From: Nitrospirota bacterium
Lineage (GTDB): Bacteria; Nitrospinota_A; UBA7883
Direction: 5' to 3'
Length of the DNA: 64,000 bases
NCBI GenBank assembly: GCA_024275315.1
Contig: JAJRZK010000002.1
Coordinates: 36,801-100,800, forward strand
Shown: positions 1-7,082 of the stretch, piece by piece
How the letters are laid out: every line of letters starts with the position of its first letter
Numbering within the stretch: position 1 is the stretch's first letter
The notes under the pieces: generated by a model
Database searches by the model: none
The model's input: the letters and a program-made list of their open reading frames with translations, nothing else
Told to the model about the DNA's origin: nothing
Translations under genes and position numbers: made by a program

Positions 1-176
1 ATGTTCAGATAGGCTGACCGATTTAAATCATCCAGTAGCGAAGACATCGCTTCGCAAGATTCCGCCGGCAGGGGAGCCATCCCGGCTGTGTTGAGAAATG
101 TACAATTATCAAGTGCTTTATAACTGTCACGAATTGACACGGACTCTTTCGCGGTGAAAAGACCAGGCTCTCTCAT
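1..176 (-). CDS. Class V aminotransferase-like protein, N-terminal fragment
   Basis: A reading frame starts with ATG at 176 and runs leftward off the window edge, so only the first 58 codons are visible. The start is supported by a good Shine-Dalgarno (GAGGG, about 6 nt upstream). The stretch with FLNTAGMAPLP resembles the first strand and loop of class V PLP-dependent aminotransferases (cysteine desulfurase-like fold), where the enzyme opens with a Y/F-L-N-x-A-x-x-x-P-x-P pattern. The catalytic lysine lies outside the window, so the reaction cannot be named. The gene is divergent from the PHP gene and shares a ~130-bp intergenic region with it. Confidence 0.6.
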   Translation of the reverse strand, partial: MREPGLFTAKESVSIRDSYKALDNCTFLNTAGMAPLPAESCEAMSSLLDDLNRSAYLN

Positions 177-309
177 ATAAACCCTCTTAACTCCCTGTCA
201 TGGGGCGGGTGCGCCAGATTTTGTTAAAACATATTTGTTAAAAGCGGTTTACATACGCTTTGTGTATAGTTTAACATACAGGATTAAAGTAATAATTGGT
301 AATTTACGG

Positions 310-1155
310 ATGAACAAAACCGGATACGCGGATCTGCACCTGCATACGACCCACTCTGATGGAGCCGAAACTCCCGAAAAAGTCGTCTCTATGGCCAAAC
401 GGGCAGGTCTTTCTATTGTTTCCATTACGGACCACGACACATGTTCCGGACTTGGTTTTGCTTCGCAGGCGGCCAGGGAACTGGGGATGGAGCTTATTCC
501 AGGAATAGAAATATCCACCTGTCATCATGGTAAATCGGTACATATATTAGGGTACATGATAGATATCAACAGTGAACCGTTAAAAAAAATAGTCTCCCGC
601 AACAAAGCGGGACGGTTTGAAAGAATGGAAAGGATCGTCTCCAGGCTGAACAAATCGGGGTACACTATCGATTTTGACGATCTGGTCGAATATGCCGGTT
701 CGTCCACGCTGGGCCGCGCCGTTCTCGCCAAATATCTGGTTCTTACAGGATATTTCACTAATATGGACGAGGTGTTTGAAAAATGCCTGGGAGACGGCAA
801 ACCGGCGTTCGAGCCGGTACCAAGCCTTTCTCCCGAAGAAGCGATAGAGCTTGTAGCCGCATCTGGTGGCGTTTCATCCCTTGCGCATCCAGCGTGCTCT
901 GAAATATACAGGGACATCGAAAGCTTTGCTGAAGCGGGCCTGGACGGGATAGAGGTTTTCAGCCCTCGCCACTGCCCTGAGCTGGAGCGCAAGTTCAGGC
1001 AGCTGTCTAATAATTTCGACCTTCTGATAACCGGTGGTTCAGACTTTCATGGAGGATCGATGGGTGGTGGCCAAATAGGTTCCACCAGGCTTCATGGCTC
1101 GTTGGTTGACCGGCTCAGGGAAAGAACCTTCGCCACGATCACCCAAGGTGGATGA
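310..1155 (+). CDS. PHP-domain phosphoesterase
   Basis: A 281-residue protein of the PHP family, related to the YciV/RNase AM-type phosphoesterases that hydrolyse nucleotide or oligonucleotide phosphates with a metal cluster. Metal-binding motifs are visible: DLHLHTTHSDG at the N-terminus, ITDHDT about 40 residues later, GIEIS, an SLAHP motif in the second half and GGSDFHG near the C-terminus. I chose the ATG at 310 because the family begins just before the DLHLH motif; a TTG at 235 in the same frame would add 25 atypical residues. It is followed after 18 nt by the DUF507 pair and may be co-transcribed with it. The family call is secure; the exact substrate (3'-5' phosphoesterase, pAp or RNA) is not. 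Confidence 0.85.
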   Translation: MNKTGYADLHLHTTHSDGAETPEKVVSMAKRAGLSIVSITDHDTCSGLGFASQAARELGMELIPGIEISTCHHGKSVHILGYMIDINSEPLKKIVSRNKAGRFERMERIVSRLNKSGYTIDFDDLVEYAGSSTLGRAVLAKYLVLTGYFTNMDEVFEKCLGDGKPAFEPVPSLSPEEAIELVAASGGVSSLAHPACSEIYRDIESFAEAGLDGIEVFSPRHCPELERKFRQLSNNFDLLITGGSDFHGGSMGGGQIGSTRLHGSLVDRLRERTFATITQGG

Positions 1156-1173
1156 CTTAACAAGAGGCGTTTT

Positions 1174-1455
1174 ATGAAACTTCGTAAGGAAATGGTCGAT
1201 TATTTGTCCCGGCAAATTGTGTCTGGCCTGGAGGAGAAGGAACTTATAGACACTGGGAATGAAAGTGAAAATATAGCTGAATCTGTTTCAGGGATTATCG
1301 TTAATGACCTTCAGGTTGAAGATGAGTTGAACGACGAGGTGAAAGTCATCTTGGAAAAAATGGGCGATGAGATAGATAGCGCAAATATAAACTATCGGAA
1401 AATGTTCCAGATGGTAAAGCAAAAGCTTGCCAGGGAAAGAGGACTGATCCTTTGA
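1174..1455 (+). CDS. DUF507 family protein (first copy)
   Basis: A 93-residue acidic, helical protein of the DUF507 family, which is found mainly in Desulfobacterota, Nitrospirota and Aquificota and has no known function. The opening KLRKEMVDYLSRQIVSGL and the C-terminal KMFQMVKQKLARERG are typical of the family. The protein has no signal peptide and no membrane segment. It lies 18 nt after the PHP gene and 12 nt before a second DUF507 gene of the same size, so the two may be expressed together and may form a heterodimer (inference). Confidence 0.8.
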   Translation: MKLRKEMVDYLSRQIVSGLEEKELIDTGNESENIAESVSGIIVNDLQVEDELNDEVKVILEKMGDEIDSANINYRKMFQMVKQKLARERGLIL

Positions 1456-1467
1456 TTGGAGATATAA

Positions 1468-1752
1468 GTGAAACTTAGCCGTGAAAAGATCAATCATCTG
1501 TCGAAACTTATTCTTCACGGATTTCTGGAGGACGACAGGTTGGAGTTTTTTTGCGAAGAGAATGATCTTCGACTGGAAATCGTCAACATTCTCAGGATGG
1601 AGCTGGAAATCGAGGAGGATATAGATGATACCGTGCGCAAGGCGATAGAGTCGTATTCCAAAGATATTCGCGAGGGAACCGACGAATGGGATATTCTGTA
1701 TCACAAGCATTATAACGAGGAAACCAAAAAGCGCAGAGGGGTTTCGTTGTAG
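1468..1752 (+). CDS. DUF507 family protein (second copy)
   Basis: A 94-residue DUF507 protein starting with GTG at 1468, preceded by GGAGAT (Shine-Dalgarno). It aligns end to end with the preceding gene: KLSREKINHLSKLILHGFL at the start, an acidic middle with EIEEDIDD, and a basic end with KKRRGVSL. The two copies have diverged strongly, so the duplication is old. A Rho-independent terminator follows about 30 nt downstream and ends the PHP-DUF507-DUF507 transcription unit. Confidence 0.8.
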   Translation: MKLSREKINHLSKLILHGFLEDDRLEFFCEENDLRLEIVNILRMELEIEEDIDDTVRKAIESYSKDIREGTDEWDILYHKHYNEETKKRRGVSL

Positions 1753-1782
1753 CAAGTCCGTTAAGTGGCGCCTGCGCTTACC

Positions 1783-1812
1783 AGCCCGTTTTCTTTTGAA
1801 AGCGGGCTTTTT
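1783..1812 (+). terminator. Rho-independent terminator after the DUF507 pair
   Basis: An AGCCCG...CGGGCT stem extended by TTTC/GAAA around a TTTT loop is followed by a short T run, 30 nt after the second DUF507 stop codon. Confidence 0.75.
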
Positions 1813-1842
1813 AGTGCGCCGTGATCGTCAACTATGAATCGC

Positions 1843-1878
1843 AAAAAAACCGACCGAAGCTTGCAAGCCCCGGTCGGT
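1843..1878 (-). terminator. Rho-independent terminator after the H1-like gene
   Basis: On the minus strand, ACCGACCG and CGGTCGGT form a perfect 8-bp stem around a 13-nt loop that can itself pair further. Seven T residues follow. It lies about 40 nt after the stop of the lysine-rich gene and faces the plus-strand terminator at 1783-1812, so two convergent units end here. Confidence 0.85.
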
Positions 1879-1915
1879 ATAAAACCTGCGCAAGAAAAGG
1901 TACTCTGGCGTAACC

Positions 1916-2152
1916 TTATTTTCTTTTGGCGGCGGATTTTTTCTTTGCCGCCGTTTTTTTCTTGGCGGCGGGTTTCTTCTTCGCCGCAGTCTTTTTCTTT
2001 GCTGCAGTCTTTTTCTTGGCGGCGGGTTTCTTCTTCGCCGCCGTTTTTTTCTTGGCGGCGGGTTTTTTCTTTGCTACAGTCTTTTTCTTCGCTACGGCCT
2101 TTTTCTTGGCGGCAGGTTTTTTCTTTGCTGCAGTCTTTTTCTTAGCGGCCAT
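1916..2152 (-). CDS. Nested in-frame H1-like ORF of 13 hexapeptides (internal start)
   Basis: Inside the preceding gene, an in-frame ATG at 2152 follows AAGGAG with a 6-nt spacer, which is a better Shine-Dalgarno than that of the full-length start. The product would be 78 residues made of exactly 13 hexapeptides: M-AAKKK, then repeats of T/P/A/S-A/V-A-KKK, ending S-AAKRK. Independent bacterial H1-like proteins often begin in just this way. The exact register of the repeat with the start codon suggests that the tail was, or still is, translated as a separate small DNA-binding protein. Confidence 0.5.
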   Translation of the reverse strand: MAAKKKTAAKKKPAAKKKAVAKKKTVAKKKPAAKKKTAAKKKPAAKKKTAAKKKTAAKKKPAAKKKTAAKKKSAAKRK

Positions 2153-2497
2153 TATTTTCTCCTTTTCTTTTTTGATGGCTCCCTTTTTGGACTTTGCTTT
2201 TTTTATTTCCAAAATTTTAATATCCCATGTGGAAAACACGGGATACATCTTGACTAGTTGGCTAATCAGCGTAGCGGTTTTGTAATTCGTTTCAAGAACC
2301 AGCTTCCCGCCATGATACTCCTCCAACCCTTCATGACCATGTACAAGCTTCGCCTCTGAAATCGCTTTGGGAAAATTTGCAAGGTCAATGCCGGAATATC
2401 TGGAGTAGTAAATAAGCTCTGTCAATTGGTCTCTCAACTCCCAATCGGAATACCTGGAGTTTTTCAGTTCCATCCTTACAGGAGTGGATTGCCTCAA
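1916..2497 (-). CDS. Protein with unknown N-terminal domain and histone H1-like (AAKKK)n tail
   Basis: A 193-residue protein. Residues 1-95 form a mixed-composition domain that I do not recognise (WELRDQLTELIYYS, KLVLETNYKTATLISQLV). A short charged linker follows, and then a tail built of [T/P/A/S]-[A/V]-A-K-K-K hexapeptides, as in bacterial histone H1-like proteins that bind DNA without sequence specificity. The start taken is TTG at 2497, preceded by AAAGGGGGG at good spacing; an ATG eight codons later (2473) has a poorly placed AAGG. The tail can also be made alone from an internal start (next entry). A role in nucleoid compaction is inferred from composition only. Confidence 0.65.
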   Translation of the reverse strand: MRQSTPVRMELKNSRYSDWELRDQLTELIYYSRYSGIDLANFPKAISEAKLVHGHEGLEEYHGGKLVLETNYKTATLISQLVKMYPVFSTWDIKILEIKKAKSKKGAIKKEKEKIMAAKKKTAAKKKPAAKKKAVAKKKTVAKKKPAAKKKTAAKKKPAAKKKTAAKKKTAAKKKPAAKKKTAAKKKSAAKRK

Positions 2498-3260
2498 AAA
2501 TTCCCCCCTTTACCAGCAATTAACATTATGCGTTTATAAGTCAGAATATTCTAATAGCAACAGGATTTTACTTAATGTCATACAAGTTGTCAACATTATA
2601 AATACATTTATAGGTAATTACAACTAATTTTTTAAAATAGAATGTCGGCCAGGGGATGGCTGGATTTTTTCTAAATCTTGGATTACACAAAAAATGACCC
2701 TTCACAAAAACTATTCCAACATATTTCGATTTATGAAATGGAAACAAATTTCGTCAGTATTAATTATTATGAATATAGTTGGGGTTTTTTGTAGGCCAAC
2801 GAAAAAAGCCCGGATCGACCGCAAGCTTACCTCCCAGGAATAATAATACTTCAGGAATAAATTATCATATAATATGATAGCGCAACAATCCTGTCTGCGC
2901 CCCCGGCGCGAGCGATAATATGGCTATGCAAAAATGTTTACGTTAGGAATCTGCGGCTTTAGCTGGAATTTCGAGTTGCCCGCCGCTTTCGGCGGGGAAT
3001 CAAACAGGTTCATCCCCTCTCCGAGAGAAGACAACGAGCGAAAGGACATCTTGACTCTCAGCAGTGTTGTTAACATATTCGGCGTTGTTGTGACGCTGGA
3101 CATTTCAAACAACCCTCCATGAACGGCCTCTACCCGCACTCCCTCGCAGGTTTTTACACTCTTGCCTGTAATATCGGATCGGATTCATTTTGACATTAGG
3201 GTATAGTTGTAATCGATAATGCCATTATAAATTGCAAACCCCGACTTGCAAAACACAAAG
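2498..3260. other. Intergenic stretch without a recognisable gene
   Basis: About 760 bp, AT-rich in its left half (2520-2880). Short open frames at 2924-3139 on both strands show no recognisable domain, have poor start signals and overlap each other antisense. I see no RNA gene or long repeat here. The left part should hold the promoter of the minus-strand H1-like gene, and the right part that of the SRPBCC gene. Confidence 0.5.
3190..3220 (+). promoter_or_regulatory. Possible sigma-70 promoter upstream of the SRPBCC gene
   Basis: A perfect TTGACA at 3190-3195 and GATAAT at 3215-3220 are separated by 19 bp, slightly longer than the preferred 17 bp. They lie 40 nt before the ATG at 3261. Confidence 0.3.
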
Positions 3261-3905
3261 ATGAACCGTTCCACGAAGCCATGTTCCCGACCAAACAAGA
3301 AACCGGAACCTATGTCGGCCGATAGCGCCCTTTCGGACTTTAGGTACAAATCCGCCACAACCATCTCCACCATCGTCCGCTCGGCCCCCGACATGGTATG
3401 GCCATGGTTGACACAGATCGGCCGGGGGGGCGGATATTACACTTTCGATTTTATTACTAACTCCCGCTGTCCTTCGGCCGATTATTTGCTGGATATACCC
3501 AAGCCTCGCACCGGGGACAAGTGCGGTTTGCTGGGAGAGATACACAGCGTAGACCCGGGGGTCGGTCTGGCGTGGAAAAATATCCATACACATATGTTTC
3601 AACATAGGTCTGGACGAGTTGTATCATACAAAGTAGCTTCCTCTGGCTCCGGGTCCGTTATAACGGCTCGGTTTATAAGCGGAACCGATTGTTTCGTCGG
3701 CCGAGTGGGAGCGAGAGTCGCCATTCTTGTCGCCAAAATCCTTCTTCAACGCCAGTTAAACACGTTGCGGCAAATGATAAACAGCTACCCTGTCCGAAAA
3801 GCCACCGGAAACATCAACCGCTCTATATCACCACAAGGGCACCAGCGGGACACCGTTGTATTTTCACAAACCGCAAAGCCTATTCCCTCCGCCAGGCGAA
3901 GTTAA
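3261..3905 (+). CDS. SRPBCC (START/PYP-like) superfamily protein
   Basis: A protein of 214 residues from the ATG at 3261. The segment APDMVWPWLTQIGRGGGYYTFDF is close to the hallmark of a bacterial SRPBCC subgroup (APPEAVWPWLvQmGqgRgGfYSYDw), which forms a helix-grip fold that usually binds a hydrophobic ligand. A second family-like stretch follows (RTGDKCGLLGEIHSVDPGVGLAW). No catalytic residues can be named. The last ~45 residues are low in hydrophobics and not family-like, so the C-terminus may be altered. It lies 65 nt before malic enzyme. An in-frame TTG at 3246 would add five residues. Confidence 0.6.
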   Translation: MNRSTKPCSRPNKKPEPMSADSALSDFRYKSATTISTIVRSAPDMVWPWLTQIGRGGGYYTFDFITNSRCPSADYLLDIPKPRTGDKCGLLGEIHSVDPGVGLAWKNIHTHMFQHRSGRVVSYKVASSGSGSVITARFISGTDCFVGRVGARVAILVAKILLQRQLNTLRQMINSYPVRKATGNINRSISPQGHQRDTVVFSQTAKPIPSARRS

Positions 3906-3970
3906 AATCATTCTTGCGACTCGATAATGTGTATAATCGACCTTATAAGGACCACAACGCCAGGGGATTA

Positions 3971-5695
3971 ATGATGAGCCATTACAAAGTCAAATATGAT
4001 AGTGATAACAACCCGTACCTCGAAGTGGACCAGTCAGGCTCTGATCTTTTACATAACCCGCTGTTGAGCAAAGGCACCGCATTTTCTGAACGGGAGCGCC
4101 ACGAATTCGGCCTAATGGGGCTGATTCCTCCGCATATTTCCACAATGGAAGAACAGCTCGGCAGAGTATATGAAAACTTCAATTCCAAAAGCAACAATAT
4201 AGAGCGTTACATCCATCTAAGAGCCCTGCAAGACAGGAATGAAACTCTTTTTTATGCGTTGCTAAACGATCATGTCCAGGAGATGATCCCCATAATTTAT
4301 ACGCCAACGGTCGGCGAAGCGGTCCAGAAAGGAAGTCACATATATCGTCATTCACGCGGGTTGTATATATCCCCCAGCAACATAGAATCCTTTGAGGAGA
4401 TGGTGGACAATCTTCCATCGCAGAATATAGATGTCATTGTCGTAACTGACAACCAGGGGATACTGGGGATCGGTGACCAGGGAATAGGCGGCATGGGAAT
4501 CCCCATTGGCAAGCTGTCGCTGTACACTCTTGGGGCGGGTATAAACCCATCCGCATGTTTGCCCATATGCCTTGATGTCGGTACGGACAACGAAGCCCTG
4601 CTCGACGACCCACTCTACCTTGGCCACAAGCACAGACGGTACACAGGAGAGGCGTATGACCGGTTCATAGACCGGTTCGTGGAAAAGATTACGAAAAACT
4701 ATCCGGGCGCAATCCTTCAATGGGAGGATTTTTCCAAGCAAAACGCGTTTTCCAACCTTGACAGATACCGCGACAAGTGCCTCTCGTTTAACGATGATAT
4801 CCAGGGAACCGGCGCGGTGGTCATAGCCGGTGTCATGGGGGGCATGAAAATTATAGACGAGCCGCTGGAAGAACAGAGGTTTTTGGTTTTCGGAGCCGGC
4901 GCCGGTGGTATTGGCGTCGCCAGGCAGATAGTGAACAGCCTGGCGGCCCGCGGTGTAAGTGAGCCTGAAGCGCGTTCGCTTATCTACACCGTGGACAGCA
5001 AAGGGCTCATCATGGCTGGCCGGGCCGGACTGGAAAACTACAAGACCGGCCTGGCCAGGAACCCGGAATCTGTCGACGGCTGGAATGTTCGCGACAAACA
5101 GAAGATCACTTTAGAAGAGGTGGTGGAAAACGCGAAGATAACCGTTTTGCTGGGCACATCGGGCCAGCCTGGCGCGTTTACAAAATCGATAGTGGAGAAG
5201 ATGTGCGACAATACCCACTCGCCCCTGATTTTCCCGTTGAGCAATCCCACGTCCAAAGCCGAGGCGATACCGGCTGACATTTACAAATGGTCCAGGGGAA
5301 GGGCCATCGTAACCACCGGAAGCCCTTTTGACGATGTAGAGCTTGATGGAAAAACATACCGTATAGGCCAGGGAAATAATGTTTTTATCTTCCCCGGGGT
5401 GGGTCTTGGGGCGCTGGCGGCAAAAGCGTCTTCTATAACCAACGAAATGTTTACAGCCGCGGCCAATAGGCTGGCGGACATGATGCCACCGGACGCCAGA
5501 GAGTCGCATTGTGTTTATCCGCAGATATCCGACCTGTGCAAGGTGAGCGAACATATCGCCGTCGCTGTATATAACATGGCCGTCAAACAGGGAGTAGCGA
5601 CACCGCCACCAGACGTTAATCCCCTGTCTGTAATAAGAAAGAGGAAATGGAAGCCTGTTTATCTTCCGTTTCGAAAGCCCAAATCAGACGGCTAA
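3971..5695 (+). CDS. maeA: NAD-dependent malic enzyme (malate dehydrogenase, decarboxylating)
   Basis: A 574-residue malic enzyme of the large type, converting malate to pyruvate and CO2 with reduction of NAD(P)+. The malic enzyme signature is intact (FNDDIQGTGAVVIAGVMGG), as are the N-terminal IYTPTVGEAVQ segment, the VTDNQGILGIGDQGIGGMGI stretch and the dinucleotide-binding GAGAGGIGVARQI. The C-terminal GQGNNVFIFPGVGLGALA is also typical. I start at the ATG pair at 3971/3974, preceded by AGGGG at good spacing; the frame stays open upstream to 3689, but that part reads through the end of the SRPBCC gene and is not protein-like. NAD rather than NADP preference is inferred from similarity to the SfcA/MaeA group. 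Confidence 0.93.
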   Translation: MMSHYKVKYDSDNNPYLEVDQSGSDLLHNPLLSKGTAFSERERHEFGLMGLIPPHISTMEEQLGRVYENFNSKSNNIERYIHLRALQDRNETLFYALLNDHVQEMIPIIYTPTVGEAVQKGSHIYRHSRGLYISPSNIESFEEMVDNLPSQNIDVIVVTDNQGILGIGDQGIGGMGIPIGKLSLYTLGAGINPSACLPICLDVGTDNEALLDDPLYLGHKHRRYTGEAYDRFIDRFVEKITKNYPGAILQWEDFSKQNAFSNLDRYRDKCLSFNDDIQGTGAVVIAGVMGGMKIIDEPLEEQRFLVFGAGAGGIGVARQIVNSLAARGVSEPEARSLIYTVDSKGLIMAGRAGLENYKTGLARNPESVDGWNVRDKQKITLEEVVENAKITVLLGTSGQPGAFTKSIVEKMCDNTHSPLIFPLSNPTSKAEAIPADIYKWSRGRAIVTTGSPFDDVELDGKTYRIGQGNNVFIFPGVGLGALAAKASSITNEMFTAAANRLADMMPPDARESHCVYPQISDLCKVSEHIAVAVYNMAVKQGVATPPPDVNPLSVIRKRKWKPVYLPFRKPKSDG

Positions 5696-5725
5696 ACCAA
5701 CCATCACCAGACCGGGAAAATCGTC

Positions 5726-6544
5726 ATGACCAGTAATCATGTCCTGGCCGGCATTCTCGAGTTCAAACATCTTGAGATAGAAAAACTCAAGCGGGTTTTC
5801 CCCAGAGACACGCTCCTGAAATCCGCCGAAATGACCGGGCCGAAAAGATCGCTTCGGCAAGCCCTTCTCAGGCAAGACCCGGCAATCAAGGTTATCGCCG
5901 AGATCAAGCGCTCCTCTCCTTCAAAGTCGTTCAAAGCAATCGGGTTTGACCCTGTTCAAATAGCCAGATCGTATGAAGCCGCTGGCGCCGTGGCCCTGTC
6001 TGTTCTTACCGACGCCCGGTTTTTTTCCGGACACCAGGTCTATGTGCCCCTGGTGCGGGAATTTGTGGAGCTTCCTATTCTCAGGAAGGATTTTATTGTC
6101 GACCTCTGGCAAATTGCAGAAACCGCGGCGCTGGGAGCGGACGCTGTCTTGCTGATGGCTTGCAATTTTGATTCTACCGATTCGTTGTCGATTTTATATC
6201 AGGAAGCTGTCCGCCTGGGACTCGAACCTCTCATCGAGATCCATTCGGAGGCCGAATGGGAGATGGTAAAACCTATAAATCCTGGATTGATCGGCGTCAA
6301 CAACCGGGATTTCAATTCTCCCGATCTTGCCATAGACATTCAGACGACAGCAAGGCTAGCCCCTTCGCTCCCGAAAGACGCGGCGGTAATAAGTGAAAGC
6401 GGGCTACGTCACCGCGAAGACCTGCTGACTCTCCTTGACTGTAATGTTGACGGATTCCTGGTAGGCTCGTCGCTGATGAACTCGGACGATCCCGGAGAGG
6501 CGCTTAAAAACTTGATCGGAGATGGGTGGCTGGACAGGGTGTGA
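5726..6544 (+). CDS. trpC: Indole-3-glycerol phosphate synthase
   Basis: A 272-residue (beta/alpha)8 barrel that closes 1-(o-carboxyphenylamino)-1-deoxyribulose 5-phosphate to indole-3-glycerol phosphate in tryptophan synthesis. Family motifs are in order: VIAEIKRSSPS with the catalytic lysine, LSVLTDARFFSG, ILRKDFIVD, IGVNNRDF, VISESGL and the phosphate-binding GFLVGSSLM. It stands alone here: no other trp gene lies in the window. It starts 30 nt after malic enzyme and probably shares its transcript. The gene ends only 17 bp from the convergent CBS gene. Confidence 0.95.
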   Translation: MTSNHVLAGILEFKHLEIEKLKRVFPRDTLLKSAEMTGPKRSLRQALLRQDPAIKVIAEIKRSSPSKSFKAIGFDPVQIARSYEAAGAVALSVLTDARFFSGHQVYVPLVREFVELPILRKDFIVDLWQIAETAALGADAVLLMACNFDSTDSLSILYQEAVRLGLEPLIEIHSEAEWEMVKPINPGLIGVNNRDFNSPDLAIDIQTTARLAPSLPKDAAVISESGLRHREDLLTLLDCNVDGFLVGSSLMNSDDPGEALKNLIGDGWLDRV

Positions 6545-6561
6545 GACCACCGGCTACAGGA

Positions 6562-6948
6562 TCATCCACCCAGGAGCGTTGTGGCCGAAACGATACCTAT
6601 GGGTTTGTTCCCATCGACAACTATCAGATGCTTCACTCCCAGATCGCTCATAAGCTGACGCGCTTCGAAAATGGAGCTATCACAATCTATTTTCTGCACC
6701 TCGCTACTCATGATAGAGCCAGCTTTAACGGCGGCCGGGTTTTTTGATTCGGCCACTACCTTCACCACGATGTCCCGGAGTGTAAGAATGCCGGATATAT
6801 GGCCGCTGTCGTCTGTCAGCACAATACTGCCAATCTCTTTTTCGGTAAGGATTTTCGAAGTTTCAAGAACACTAATACAGTCAGGCGCGGTGATGATACT
6901 TGGGGTCATTAGATCCTTGACAGCTAGAAGCGTATTGAAATCAGACAT
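6562..6948 (-). CDS. CBS-domain-pair protein
   Basis: A 128-residue protein made of two CBS domains and little else. The first repeat covers roughly residues 5-60 (VKDLMTPSIITAPDCISVLETSKIL ... GSIVLTDDSGHISGILTLRDIV) and the second residues 70-128 (IMSSEVQKIDCDSSIFEARQLM ... HLIVVDGNKPIGIVS). Stand-alone CBS pairs bind adenine nucleotides and usually sense energy or redox state for another enzyme. The partner is not evident from context. Expressed separately from trpC, with which it is convergent. Confidence 0.85.
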   Translation of the reverse strand: MSDFNTLLAVKDLMTPSIITAPDCISVLETSKILTEKEIGSIVLTDDSGHISGILTLRDIVVKVVAESKNPAAVKAGSIMSSEVQKIDCDSSIFEARQLMSDLGVKHLIVVDGNKPIGIVSATTLLGG

Positions 6949-7082
6949 GAGAACACCTTTCGGTCTAATGATCCTTTCAGATCAACGACACTTTTCGGTT
7001 AACAGATTCGACCAACCTATCCGTGGCATAATTCTATCATGCTCCGGTATTGTCGACAAGCTCATTACGGCGAGGAACCGCG

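Noticed and set aside
1926..2285. Phe/Ala-rich open frame on the plus strand
   Set aside because: It is the antisense of the AAKKK hexapeptide repeat; composition follows from the lysine codons on the other strand.
2924..3139. Overlapping antisense frames of 62-71 codons
   Set aside because: No domain, no Shine-Dalgarno, unremarkable composition.
3689..3970. N-terminal extension of malic enzyme
   Set aside because: It overlaps the SRPBCC gene in another frame, is not family-like, and an AGGGG ribosome site precedes ATG 3971/3974.
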